57,657 nt of DNA. Source: Pseudomonadota bacterium (GTDB taxonomy: Bacteria > Pseudomonadota > Alphaproteobacteria > Rhizobiales > Beijerinckiaceae). The notes under the pieces were generated by a model. That model did no database searches. It was not told the origin of the DNA and was given only the letters and a program-made list of their open reading frames with translations. Each line of letters begins with the position of its first letter. Within the stretch, counting starts at the first letter, position 1. Position numbers and translations under genes: made by a program. The stretch lies in the NCBI GenBank assembly GCA_021777915.1, contig JAJYCZ010000002.1:1-57657 (forward strand). The letters are read 5' to 3'. Positions 40,925 through 50,490 of the stretch are shown one piece after another.

Positions 40925-42766
40925 ATGCCGTTGCACATCATATCGCTCGAAGGATCGCCCGATGGGCCGCCGCCCGCGCGCCTTTGGCCGTTCATCTGGT
41001 ATTTCGTTCGTCAGATCAAAGGGTTTCTGGCGGTTCTTCTTGTGCTTGAAGCCGCCGTCGCCGCCGGCGCGACCATGATTCCGGTGATGATCGGCTGGCT
41101 GGTCAACGACATTTCCGCCGCGGGCGCGAGCCGCGACGTGCTGAATCACGCCTGGCTGTGGCGCATCGCCGTTCCGGTGCTGCTGGGCTGGGGCGGCTGC
41201 ATGGCGCTGCTGTGGTGGCTTTACGACCATCAATATTCCGCGCGGTTCAACAATCTGATCCGCTACCAGCTCGCGCGCTACACGCTCGGCCATTCCATGG
41301 CCTATTTCACCAGCGATTTCGCCGGGCGCATCGCCAACAAGGTGGTGGATGGCGGCGCGGCGCTGCGCGACCCGCTGCGCAGCACCATGAGCGCGATCTG
41401 GTATTGCGGCTTTTTCGTCTTCGCCTCCATCGTCGCCATGATGCGCTTCGACGTCTGGCTGGCCCTGCCGACCCTGATCTGGCTGGCGGGTTTCATCGCC
41501 TCGCTGGTCTATTTCGTGCCGCGCGTGCGCGCCCTCCAGCTCGCCCACGCCCGCCAGCACACCGCGCTGGTCGGCCATATGAACGATATTTTCTCCAATA
41601 TCGGGCTGGTGAAGCTGTTCGGCCGCGAGAATGAGGAAATGGCCGCCAATCTCGACGAACTCGAAAGCCACAGCGCCGGCTTCCACGCCACCCTGCACAA
41701 GATCTGGCTGATGGGCGTCACCCATACCGTCCTGAACGTCGGCCTCCTGATCGGCTCCCCCGCCTTGGCTCTCGCGCAATGGCAGGCGGGCCGGATTTCC
41801 TCCGGCGTCGCGGTGATGATCGTGCCGATGGCCTGGCAGATGGTGAACATGTCGGGCTGGATCCGCCACGAAGTCACGGTGGTTTTCGAGACCCTGGCGC
41901 GGGTCGAGGAGTGCATGGAGACGATCGCCCAGCCCTATACGGTGGTGGACGCGCCCGGCGCAGTCGAACTGGCGGTCAGGCGCGACGGCGGAACGGTCGA
42001 GTTCCGCGATGTCTCCTTCCATTACGGCCGCAGGCGCCAGCCGGGGGAAGGCGGCGTGATCGAAAGGCTCGGCCTGGTCATTCCGGCGGGCCAGAAGGTC
42101 GGCCTGATCGGCCGTAGCGGCGCGGGGAAAAGCACTCTGGTCAATCTGCTGCTGCGGTTCTACGACCTCGAATCGGGCGAAATCCGCATCGACGGGCAGG
42201 ACATTGCGAAAGTCACGCAGCAGAGCCTGCGCCGCCACATCGCCGTGGTGACGCAGGACAATACCCTGCTGCACCGATCCATCGCCGAGAACATTCGTTA
42301 TGGACGCCCCGAGGCCAGCGACGCGGAAATGTTCGACGCCGCGCGGCGCGCCCATGCCGAGGGCTTCATCCTGAGCCTGCGCGACCAGGACGGAGCCGCA
42401 GGCTATTCGGCCCTGGTCGGGGAGCGCGGGGTCAAGCTGTCCGGCGGGCAGCGCCAGCGCGTCGCCATCGCCCGGGTGATCCTCGAAGACGCGCCGATCC
42501 TGGTGCTGGACGAGGCGACCAGCGCGCTCGACAGCGAGGTCGAGGCGGCGATCCAGGAGGAAATGACCCAGCTGATGGAAGGCCGCACGACAATCGCCAT
42601 CGCCCACCGGCTCTCCACCATCGCCCATATGGACCGGCTGATCGTGATCGACAAAGGCCGGATCGTCGAGGATGGACGGCACGACGAGCTTCTCGCGCGC
42701 AACGGCATTTACGCCAGATTATGGCGTCGCCAGAGCGGCGGTTTTCTGGGAACGGAAGCGGAGTGA
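40925..42766 (+). CDS. ABC exporter, fused membrane and ATPase domains
   Basis: 613-residue half-transporter. Six membrane helices lie in residues 1-330 (FLAVLLVLEAAVAAGATMI begins the first). The ATPase domain has Walker A GRSGAGKSTLVNLL (about 396), the Q-loop in VVTQDNTLLH, signature LSGGQRQRVAIARVI (about 504), Walker B ILVLDEATSALDSE (about 524) and the H-loop IAIAHRLSTI. It works as a dimer. It is closest in type to lipid/multidrug exporters (MsbA-, MdlB-like), but the substrate cannot be read from sequence. ATG 40925 gives the usual short cytoplasmic start; the 41 codons upstream in frame are unconserved. It is followed by a tRNA gene. Confidence 0.9.
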   Translation: MPLHIISLEGSPDGPPPARLWPFIWYFVRQIKGFLAVLLVLEAAVAAGATMIPVMIGWLVNDISAAGASRDVLNHAWLWRIAVPVLLGWGGCMALLWWLYDHQYSARFNNLIRYQLARYTLGHSMAYFTSDFAGRIANKVVDGGAALRDPLRSTMSAIWYCGFFVFASIVAMMRFDVWLALPTLIWLAGFIASLVYFVPRVRALQLAHARQHTALVGHMNDIFSNIGLVKLFGRENEEMAANLDELESHSAGFHATLHKIWLMGVTHTVLNVGLLIGSPALALAQWQAGRISSGVAVMIVPMAWQMVNMSGWIRHEVTVVFETLARVEECMETIAQPYTVVDAPGAVELAVRRDGGTVEFRDVSFHYGRRRQPGEGGVIERLGLVIPAGQKVGLIGRSGAGKSTLVNLLLRFYDLESGEIRIDGQDIAKVTQQSLRRHIAVVTQDNTLLHRSIAENIRYGRPEASDAEMFDAARRAHAEGFILSLRDQDGAAGYSALVGERGVKLSGGQRQRVAIARVILEDAPILVLDEATSALDSEVEAAIQEEMTQLMEGRTTIAIAHRLSTIAHMDRLIVIDKGRIVEDGRHDELLARNGIYARLWRRQSGGFLGTEAE

Positions 42767-42832
42767 GGATGATCGGCGGCGGCGTCGGCAGGCTTGCCAA
42801 GCGTTGCGGCGATTGGCATAAGCAGATTGAGC

Positions 42833-42906
42833 GCGGGTGTAGCTCAATGGTAGAGCAGCAGCCTTCCAAGCTGAATACGAGGGTTCGATTCCCTTCACCC
42901 GCTCCA
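42833..42906 (+). tRNA. tRNA-Gly(UCC)
   Basis: A full cloverleaf: acceptor stem GCGGGTG pairs with CACCCGC, the D arm is GCTCAATGGTAGAGC, the anticodon loop CTTCCAA has anticodon TCC (UCC), and the T arm is AGGGTTCGATTCCCT. CCA is encoded at 42904-42906. Its 3' end is a classic integration site for phages and islands; the 350 bases after it hold no recognisable gene. Confidence 0.97.
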
Positions 42907-43255
42907 TTTTGCCACAACGACTTGATTCTGCTATAAAACGCCTGGCTTCAAGGGATTGCCGCGCGTTGCGGTTATAATTCTGGTTGTAGAATTGGTTACG
43001 ATCCGGGCTCCAGATGGCGTTTCGGTCGCCTGTGCGAATTCCTGTTTCTCTGATGACGGCTGCATCGTGAAAAACGTCTGACGGGCATCGCGATGCGGGC
43101 CAAGTTCGATTGCGCGGCGCGGGCGCAGGTGAAGGCGCAGTCGGCGCCCACCCTCTTCCGCAAGACCTCGCGCCGGCCCGTGTGGCTCCCGCGGACGTAA
43201 CCTTCAGGATGAACTCCGCGGGATTTTGAGCCGTGTCCGGCGACGGCGGATGAAA
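42907..43255. other. 349-bp gene-free stretch after tRNA-Gly
   Basis: No gene I can support in either direction. It begins with a lower-GC patch (TTATAATTCTGGTTGTAGAAT at 42972-42992, broken here as TTATAATTCTGG / TTGTAGAAT). An inverted repeat TCCCGCGGA/TCCGCGGGA at 43187-43195 and 43215-43223 is followed by TTTT on the plus strand and may be a terminator. No integrase remnant or tRNA 3'-end duplication was found. Confidence 0.5.
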
Positions 43256-43567
43256 TCAGCCGGTGCTCCAGATGCGCGGGCGCTTCATGCCGGCGATCTT
43301 GCATGCCTGGCCCGGATAGCCATAGGGGAAGAGTTCGAACAGCCGGTTGCGGCCGGCGCCGCGGCTCTCGGTCAGGTGGCGCATGACGAAACGGGCGTCG
43401 GGCGATACCTGATGCTCCTCCTGGAAGGCCCGCATGAATTTGATCGCATCCCAATGTTCGTCGGTCAGTTCGACGCCGAGTTGGCGCGCCTTGGCCCTCG
43501 CCCAGTCCTCCGTCCATGCGGCGGGATCGATCAGATAGCCCTCGACATCGGTTTCCGGCGCTTGCAT
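43256..43567 (-). CDS. DsrC/TusE-family sulfur-carrier-like protein lacking the C-terminal cysteine
   Basis: 103 residues with the DsrC/TusE fold signature: TDVEGYLIDPAAWTEDWA, LTDEHWDAIKFMRAFQEE and the C-terminal arm GYPGQACKIAGMKRPRIWSTG, broken here after AGM. In DsrC the penultimate Cys of the arm and a second Cys ten residues earlier are both redox-active; TusE keeps only the former. Here only the upstream Cys (in QACKIAG) remains and the end reads RIWSTG. It therefore cannot act as a classic DsrC or TusE, and a regulatory or other persulfide role is possible. The start ATG 43567 is decided by GGAGGA about six bases upstream. It is divergent from marR. Confidence 0.85.
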   Translation of the reverse strand: MQAPETDVEGYLIDPAAWTEDWARAKARQLGVELTDEHWDAIKFMRAFQEEHQVSPDARFVMRHLTESRGAGRNRLFELFPYGYPGQACKIAGMKRPRIWSTG

Positions 43568-43646
43568 GATTTCCTCCATTCCAAGCAAGATTTCACAAAG
43601 GATGACCGATGGCTTGCCTCGCGGCCATCGGCGTTGGCAGATTGGA

Positions 43647-43735
43647 GCGGATCGTGCGCGTGTGGACATTGCCGACGAGAAAATTTTGCGCCGCGAGGGG
43701 GCGCGGAGCGCAATCTTCTCTCGCGCACGATCCGC
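43647..43735. repeat. 14-bp inverted repeat in the dsrC-like/marR gap
   Basis: GCGGATCGTGCGCG at 43647-43660 is the exact reverse complement of 43722-43735. The spacer is 61 bases. It lies between the two divergent starts, just before the separate palindrome at 43743-43759. It could be a pair of regulator half-sites, a long-range RNA hairpin in the dsrC-like leader, or chance in GC-rich DNA. Confidence 0.5.
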
Positions 43736-43742
43736 ACGGAAT

Positions 43743-43759
43743 ATATCGTATTACGATAT
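43743..43759. promoter_or_regulatory. Perfect 17-bp palindromic operator upstream of marR
   Basis: ATATCGTA-T-TACGATAT is an exact inverted repeat with 8-base arms, unusually AT-rich for this genome. It ends 19 bases before the marR start and lies 176 bases from the divergent dsrC-like start. Size and symmetry fit a MarR-type dimer site, so marR autoregulation and control of the dsrC-like gene are likely. The pairing of site and protein is inference. Confidence 0.65.
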
Positions 43760-43778
43760 GAATGAGTCAAGGATCAGC

Positions 43779-44192
43779 ATGGCTCAAGACTCATCTCCTC
43801 TTCAGGACGGCGATTACGCGGCGCTGGCGGATTTCCGCGCCGCCCTGCGCGGTTTCCTTGCGTTCAGCGAAGCGCGAGCCGGCGAGGTCGGTTTGTCGCC
43901 CCGGCAGCATCAGACGCTTCTCGCGATCCGGGGCGCGGCGCCGGGACAGGCGACGATCGGCTATATCGCGGAGCGGTTGATCCTCAAGCCGCACACCGCT
44001 TCCGAACTGGTCAAGAGGCTTGAGGCGCTGGGCCTGATCGTGCGCAAGAGTTCGCAACAGGATCGCCGCAAGACGATTCTCGCGTTGACCGGCCGCGCCG
44101 AGGGCCTGTTGCTGCAATTATCGACGATCCACCGAGAAGAGATCCGTCGGCTGAAACCGCTGCTGATCCGGCTGCTCGACCGTTTCGGCTGA
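43779..44192 (+). CDS. MarR-family transcriptional regulator
   Basis: 137 residues with a winged helix-turn-helix: HQTLLAIRGAAPGQATIGYI, recognition helix ERLILKPHTASELVKRLE, wing IVRKSSQQDRRKTILALT, and flanking dimer helices. I chose ATG 43779 because AAGGA lies six bases upstream; the in-frame ATG at 43758 falls inside the palindromic operator. No Cys lies in the core, so direct thiol sensing as in OhrR is unlikely. It is divergent from the dsrC-like gene, its probable target. The ligand is unknown. Confidence 0.88.
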   Translation: MAQDSSPLQDGDYAALADFRAALRGFLAFSEARAGEVGLSPRQHQTLLAIRGAAPGQATIGYIAERLILKPHTASELVKRLEALGLIVRKSSQQDRRKTILALTGRAEGLLLQLSTIHREEIRRLKPLLIRLLDRFG

Positions 44193-44295
44193 CCCTGCGC
44201 GACCGTTAGGAAATGCGTCGGGGACGACGCCTGCTGGCTGCACGCCCGGAACGCCTTCTCGGTTTCGAGCGCGAGCATCGGGCGCCGCGCCGGAC

Positions 44296-44550
44296 TCAAT
44301 TTTCGGAATGATCCAGCCGGTCGGCGGACAGGGCGAAACAAAGAACCGTTCCGGCCAGCATGATCGCCGTGCGCGCGCTGATTTCATGCGCGAGCAGACC
44401 CAGCAGGCCGCAAACCGACAGGGCCAAGACCGTCGCCCAGCGCCGGCGCGACCAGATTTGCTGCGTCGCGCGGGCGTCCGCGATCGGGGAAGAGGGCGCG
44501 GCGCGCGGCGACAGCGCCGTCCGGGCTGAGTGTTCGCGGTCGATTGGCAT
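44296..44550 (-). CDS. Small membrane protein of unknown function
   Basis: 84 residues. The first 35 are polar and Arg/Ser-rich (SARTALSPRAAPSSPIADAR). Two hydrophobic segments follow (WATVLALSVCGLLGLLAH and ARTAIMLAGTVLCFALSA). A good ribosome site (AGGAG about eight bases before ATG 44550) supports translation. I recognise no family. It converges with marR, whose end is 103 bases away. Confidence 0.6.
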   Translation of the reverse strand: MPIDREHSARTALSPRAAPSSPIADARATQQIWSRRRWATVLALSVCGLLGLLAHEISARTAIMLAGTVLCFALSADRLDHSEN

Positions 44551-45118
44551 GGATTAGCTCCTGTTGGCAACGGGCGCCGCGCATCCCGCGCGGTTCGATG
44601 GAGCAATATCTTGCGAGGAAGCGCCGCGCCGCAAATGAATAATTTCCGTGGGATAGCGCAAAATTTTTGCGCTCTGATTTTTGATCGGACTCCGAGCGCC
44701 TGAAAACGCGCGAACCGGCCTGCGCGGCGGCATATCGGCGTTCCACCACACTTGGCCGCCGGCCTCGGCGGATGGCGCGGATGAGATCGGAGAAATTCAG
44801 CTCAATTTTATTGCGCCTTTGCAATCGGGCGGCGGGGATCGGCGGCTTGCCTCCCAGCCTCGACCCCTTCGCCCTGGAAGGGCGCTCGTTTCGATGTCGG
44901 CCGCGCCGCCCGCGACCCCGGAAAAGCCTCGGCGCTCGGACAGGAACGGATCGCGCCGCGCTCGCAACCTGGCGGGCCAGCGTTGCAGGGATCCGGATCG
45001 GACTGCGGCCCGATTTAAAAGCGTTAAAAGTCGTTCCGTCGCGGCGCCCTTCGACTGCTCCTCAGAGCGACGCCATGCGCGACGCCGCCCCGCGGACGAC
45101 AATTCTTGGCCCACGCCC
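44551..45118. other. 568-bp stretch without a supported gene
   Basis: Open frames here are basic, Arg/Pro/Ser-rich and lack ribosome sites and domains, so I do not call them. A perfect palindrome AGCGCAAAA-T-TTTTGCGCT sits at 44655-44673, followed after seven bases by TTTTT, and could be a terminator or operator. The rest is unexplained. Confidence 0.5.
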
Positions 45119-45607
45119 TCAAAAAGGAATATCGTCGTCCAGCATGGCCGAACTGCGTCCGCCGCTGCTTTCGGCGGGGGCGCGGTCCATCGGCGACTGG
45201 CGGCCGAAATTGCCGCTGGAGGCGCCGCCGAAGGCGCCCTCCTCGCCGCCGCGGCCCCGGCTGTCCAGGAGCGTCAGTTCGCCGCGGAAGCGTTGCAGCA
45301 CGACTTCGGTGGTCTTGCGCTGGTTGCCGTCCTTGTCGGTAAATTCGCGGGTCTGGAGCTGGCCTTCGAGATAGACTTTCGAGCCCTTCTTGCAATATTG
45401 CTCCGCGATCTTGCCCAGGTTTTCGTTGAAAATCACGATATTATGCCATTCGGTGCGGTCGCGGCGCTCTCCCGTCGCCTTGTCGCGCCAGGATTCGGTC
45501 GTCGCCAGCGAAAAGGTCACCACCGGATCGCCGGCGCCCGTGCGCCGCACTTCCGGATCGCGGCCCAGATTGCCGATCAAGATCACCTTGTTGACGCTGC
45601 CCGACAT
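45119..45607 (-). CDS. ssb: Single-stranded DNA-binding protein
   Basis: 162 residues: the OB-fold (MSGSVNKVILIGNLGRDPEV, TESWRDKATGERRDRTEWHN, GSKVYLEGQLQTREFTDKDG), then a Gly/Ser-rich flexible linker, and the acidic tip DDDIPF that recruits repair and replication partners. It binds single-stranded DNA as a tetramer. It is divergent from uvrA with a shared 236-bp region holding an SOS box at 45737-45751, 130 bases from the ssb start, the arrangement known in many proteobacteria. Confidence 0.97.
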   Translation of the reverse strand: MSGSVNKVILIGNLGRDPEVRRTGAGDPVVTFSLATTESWRDKATGERRDRTEWHNIVIFNENLGKIAEQYCKKGSKVYLEGQLQTREFTDKDGNQRKTTEVVLQRFRGELTLLDSRGRGGEEGAFGGASSGNFGRQSPMDRAPAESSGGRSSAMLDDDIPF

Positions 45608-45736
45608 TTTTCCGCTCCCTTATTGCCGACGCAGCATCCTATACAGCCAACACCCGCCGCGCGCGGATCAAATTCCCTTTTCCACAAGGGTCATTCTTAC
45701 CCTTTGGACGCCATCGGTTCTCGATGGCTTTGCCTT

Positions 45737-45751
45737 GTTCTATTTATGTTC
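45737..45751. promoter_or_regulatory. Alphaproteobacterial LexA (SOS) box between ssb and uvrA
   Basis: GTTC-TATTTAT-GTTC matches exactly the direct-repeat GTTC-N7-GTTC site bound by alphaproteobacterial LexA. It lies 92 bases upstream of uvrA. SOS induction of uvrA, and perhaps ssb, is therefore expected. Confidence 0.85.
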
Positions 45752-45843
45752 TAGACCCGTGATACGAATCATGCAAGCGTCAAAGGGTGAAATCCGGCGG
45801 AAAAATCGCTAAATGAGCGGCGACGCCTCCACGGAACGGAACG

Positions 45844-48813
<2,970 letters not shown>

Positions 48814-48983
48814 TTAACCGAAAAGTCGGGGCGCCATTTTTTCGTATTATGCCATAAATTAATATGCGAATGTTGTGCGGGCCGCCGCTTTTGAGGCCAA
48901 GCAGAAGCGCATGGCTGAAATGCAAGGTTGACGCCTTTACAATCGCCGCGACGGCGTCCAGATAGGTTCATGGTCGAACGATT

Positions 48984-49097
48984 GAAGCCTTGGCTTCGTG
49001 TTTTTCGTTCCGGATCAGTTCGGTAGCTGAACGGGCGTGGAACCCCTCCCCGTTCACTCTGGCGCCCGCCGGCCCTCCCCCCGGCGGGCGCTTTTTT
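48984..49097 (+). ncRNA. Possible small RNA with several hairpins and CUCCCC loops
   Basis: Downstream of uvrA there are three successive hairpins: GAAGCC-TT-GGCTTC (48984-48997, followed by GTGTTTTT), TGAACGGG/CCCGTTCA (49028-49056) and the strong terminator at 49062-49097. The middle and last loops carry CCTCCCC, an anti-Shine-Dalgarno-like motif typical of rhizobial trans-acting sRNAs. TTGACG at 48928-48933 could be a -35 element but no good -10 follows. It could instead be just the uvrA 3' region with two terminators. I cannot assign a known family. Confidence 0.3.
49062..49097 (+). terminator. Strong rho-independent terminator, plus strand
   Basis: An 11-bp perfect stem GCGCCCGCCGG (49062-49072) and CCGGCGGGCGC (49081-49091), an 8-base loop CCCTCCCC, and six T (49092-49097). 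It lies 248 bases after uvrA, far for a plain uvrA terminator. Confidence 0.85.
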
Positions 49098-49122
49098 GCC
49101 TGTGACGTCGTGAGCCATGCGC

Positions 49123-49512
49123 TCACGGCGCCGCGATGAGCGCGGCGGCGACGAGGCGGCGTTCTCCGAGCAGGATATTATAGGTCTGGCAGGCGGCGCC
49201 GGTGTCCAATGGATCGCAGCGGACCCCGAAATCGCGCAATTTCTGGCGCAAGGCGGCCGGAACCGGCTGAAGCGATTTTCCACAGCCGAACAGCAGCAGT
49301 TCGACCGCGCCGGGCGGCAGGGCGAACAGCGGCGCAAGCGACGTTTCATCGATTTCCGCGAAAGTTTCCGGCGCGAATGCGTGGATTCCGTCCGGCAGCG
49401 CCAGGATCGAGCCGCGATGCGACATGCCGCCGAACTGAAACCCGCCCGCGCCGAAGGCGTCGATGGCGTGGCGGCCCGGCAGGAAGCCTTCGTATCGCGG
49501 CTCGATCGGCAT
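49123..49512 (-). CDS. Mth938-like domain protein (DUF498)
   Basis: 129 residues with the family's core SHRGSILALPDGIHAFAPE, VELLLFGCGKSLQPVP and a C-terminus TYNILLGERRLVAAALI. The family includes the mitochondrial complex I assembly factor NDUFAF3; the bacterial role is unsettled, although the gene constantly follows secDF in alphaproteobacteria. It begins on the base next to the secF stop, so it is co-transcribed with yajC-secD-secF. No membrane segment. Confidence 0.88.
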   Translation of the reverse strand: MPIEPRYEGFLPGRHAIDAFGAGGFQFGGMSHRGSILALPDGIHAFAPETFAEIDETSLAPLFALPPGAVELLLFGCGKSLQPVPAALRQKLRDFGVRCDPLDTGAACQTYNILLGERRLVAAALIAAP

Positions 49513-50478
49513 TCAGACTCCGGACAGCGGCCGCGCGCCCGTCTTGCCGCCGACGCCGGTGACTTCATCGGACACCGGCCGCCCCTCATTGCGCAGGCCG
49601 AGATAGATCAGGGTCGGCGAGCAGATGAAGATGGAGGAATAAGTCGCGACGAAAATGCCCCACATCATCGCCAGCGAGAACGAGCGGATCACATGGCCGC
49701 CGAAAATGACCAGCGACAGCAGCGCCAGAAAGACGGTGGTCGCGGTCATCAAGGTGCGCGGCAGCACGGCGTTGATCGACAGGTCGATCAGCTCGTCGGT
49801 GGGCATTTTCTTGTATTTGCGCATATTCTCGCGGATGCGGTCCAGCACGACCACGGTTTCGTTGAGCGAATAGCCGACAATGGTCAGGATCGCCGCGATC
49901 GAGGTGGTGTTGAATTCGAGCTGGGTGATCGAGAAAAAGCCGACCGTCAGCAGCAGATCGTGCATGGTGGCGGTGATCGCGGCCAGGGCGAACTGCCATT
50001 CGAACCGGAACCACAGATAGGCCAGAACCGCGATGATCGAAATGACGACGCCGAGCGTGCCCTGCTGCACAAGTTCGCTCGACACGCGCGGGCCGACCAC
50101 GGAAATGGCGCGGAAATCATATGATTCGCCGAGAGCCTGTTTCACCTTTTCGACCGCCGCCTGCTGCGCGGCGTCGCCGCCCGGCTGCATGCCGAACCGG
50201 ATCGAGGCGTCGGCGGGCGTGCCGAACCCCTGCACTTCCAGGTCGCCAAGGCCAAGATGGCTGGAAAGGTCGCGGATATAGGAGAGGTCGGCGGAGCCGG
50301 ACTTCGCCTTGACCTCCATCATCGTGCCGCCCGAAAAGTCGATGCCGAAATTCATGCCGATGACAAGAAACAGCGCGACCGCGACGATCGAGAGCACGGC
50401 GGAAAAGGGATAGGACACGCGCCGGAAGCGCATGAAGGGGAATTTGGTGTTTTCGGGCGCGAGGCGAAGAAGCTTCAT
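49513..50478 (-). CDS. secF: Protein translocase subunit SecF
   Basis: 321 residues, six membrane helices with a large periplasmic domain between the first two. MNFGIDFSGGTMMEVK follows helix 1, and LNETVVVLDRIRENM marks the conserved transmembrane D5/D6-type region. With SecD it uses the proton gradient to pull proteins through SecYEG. It is separated from secD by 12 bases. The N-terminal PENTKFPFMRFRRVSYPFS is typical of SecF. Confidence 0.96.
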   Translation of the reverse strand: MKLLRLAPENTKFPFMRFRRVSYPFSAVLSIVAVALFLVIGMNFGIDFSGGTMMEVKAKSGSADLSYIRDLSSHLGLGDLEVQGFGTPADASIRFGMQPGGDAAQQAAVEKVKQALGESYDFRAISVVGPRVSSELVQQGTLGVVISIIAVLAYLWFRFEWQFALAAITATMHDLLLTVGFFSITQLEFNTTSIAAILTIVGYSLNETVVVLDRIRENMRKYKKMPTDELIDLSINAVLPRTLMTATTVFLALLSLVIFGGHVIRSFSLAMMWGIFVATYSSIFICSPTLIYLGLRNEGRPVSDEVTGVGGKTGARPLSGV

Positions 50479-50490
50479 GTCGTGAACCCG

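Noticed and set aside
42833-43260. Prophage or integrative island at tRNA-Gly
   Set aside because: No integrase, no duplicated tRNA end and no phage gene within the window.
42996-43517. A 173-codon minus-strand frame overlapping the dsrC-like gene
   Set aside because: It is the dsrC-like gene read in a wrong frame, followed by basic noise.
44681-45754. A 357-codon plus-strand frame crossing ssb
   Set aside because: Arg/Pro/Ala-rich, no ribosome site, overlaps ssb and the SOS promoter region.
48814-48983. Clear promoter for the candidate sRNA
   Set aside because: TTGACG and TTTACA are present but neither has a good -10 at proper spacing, so no promoter is listed.
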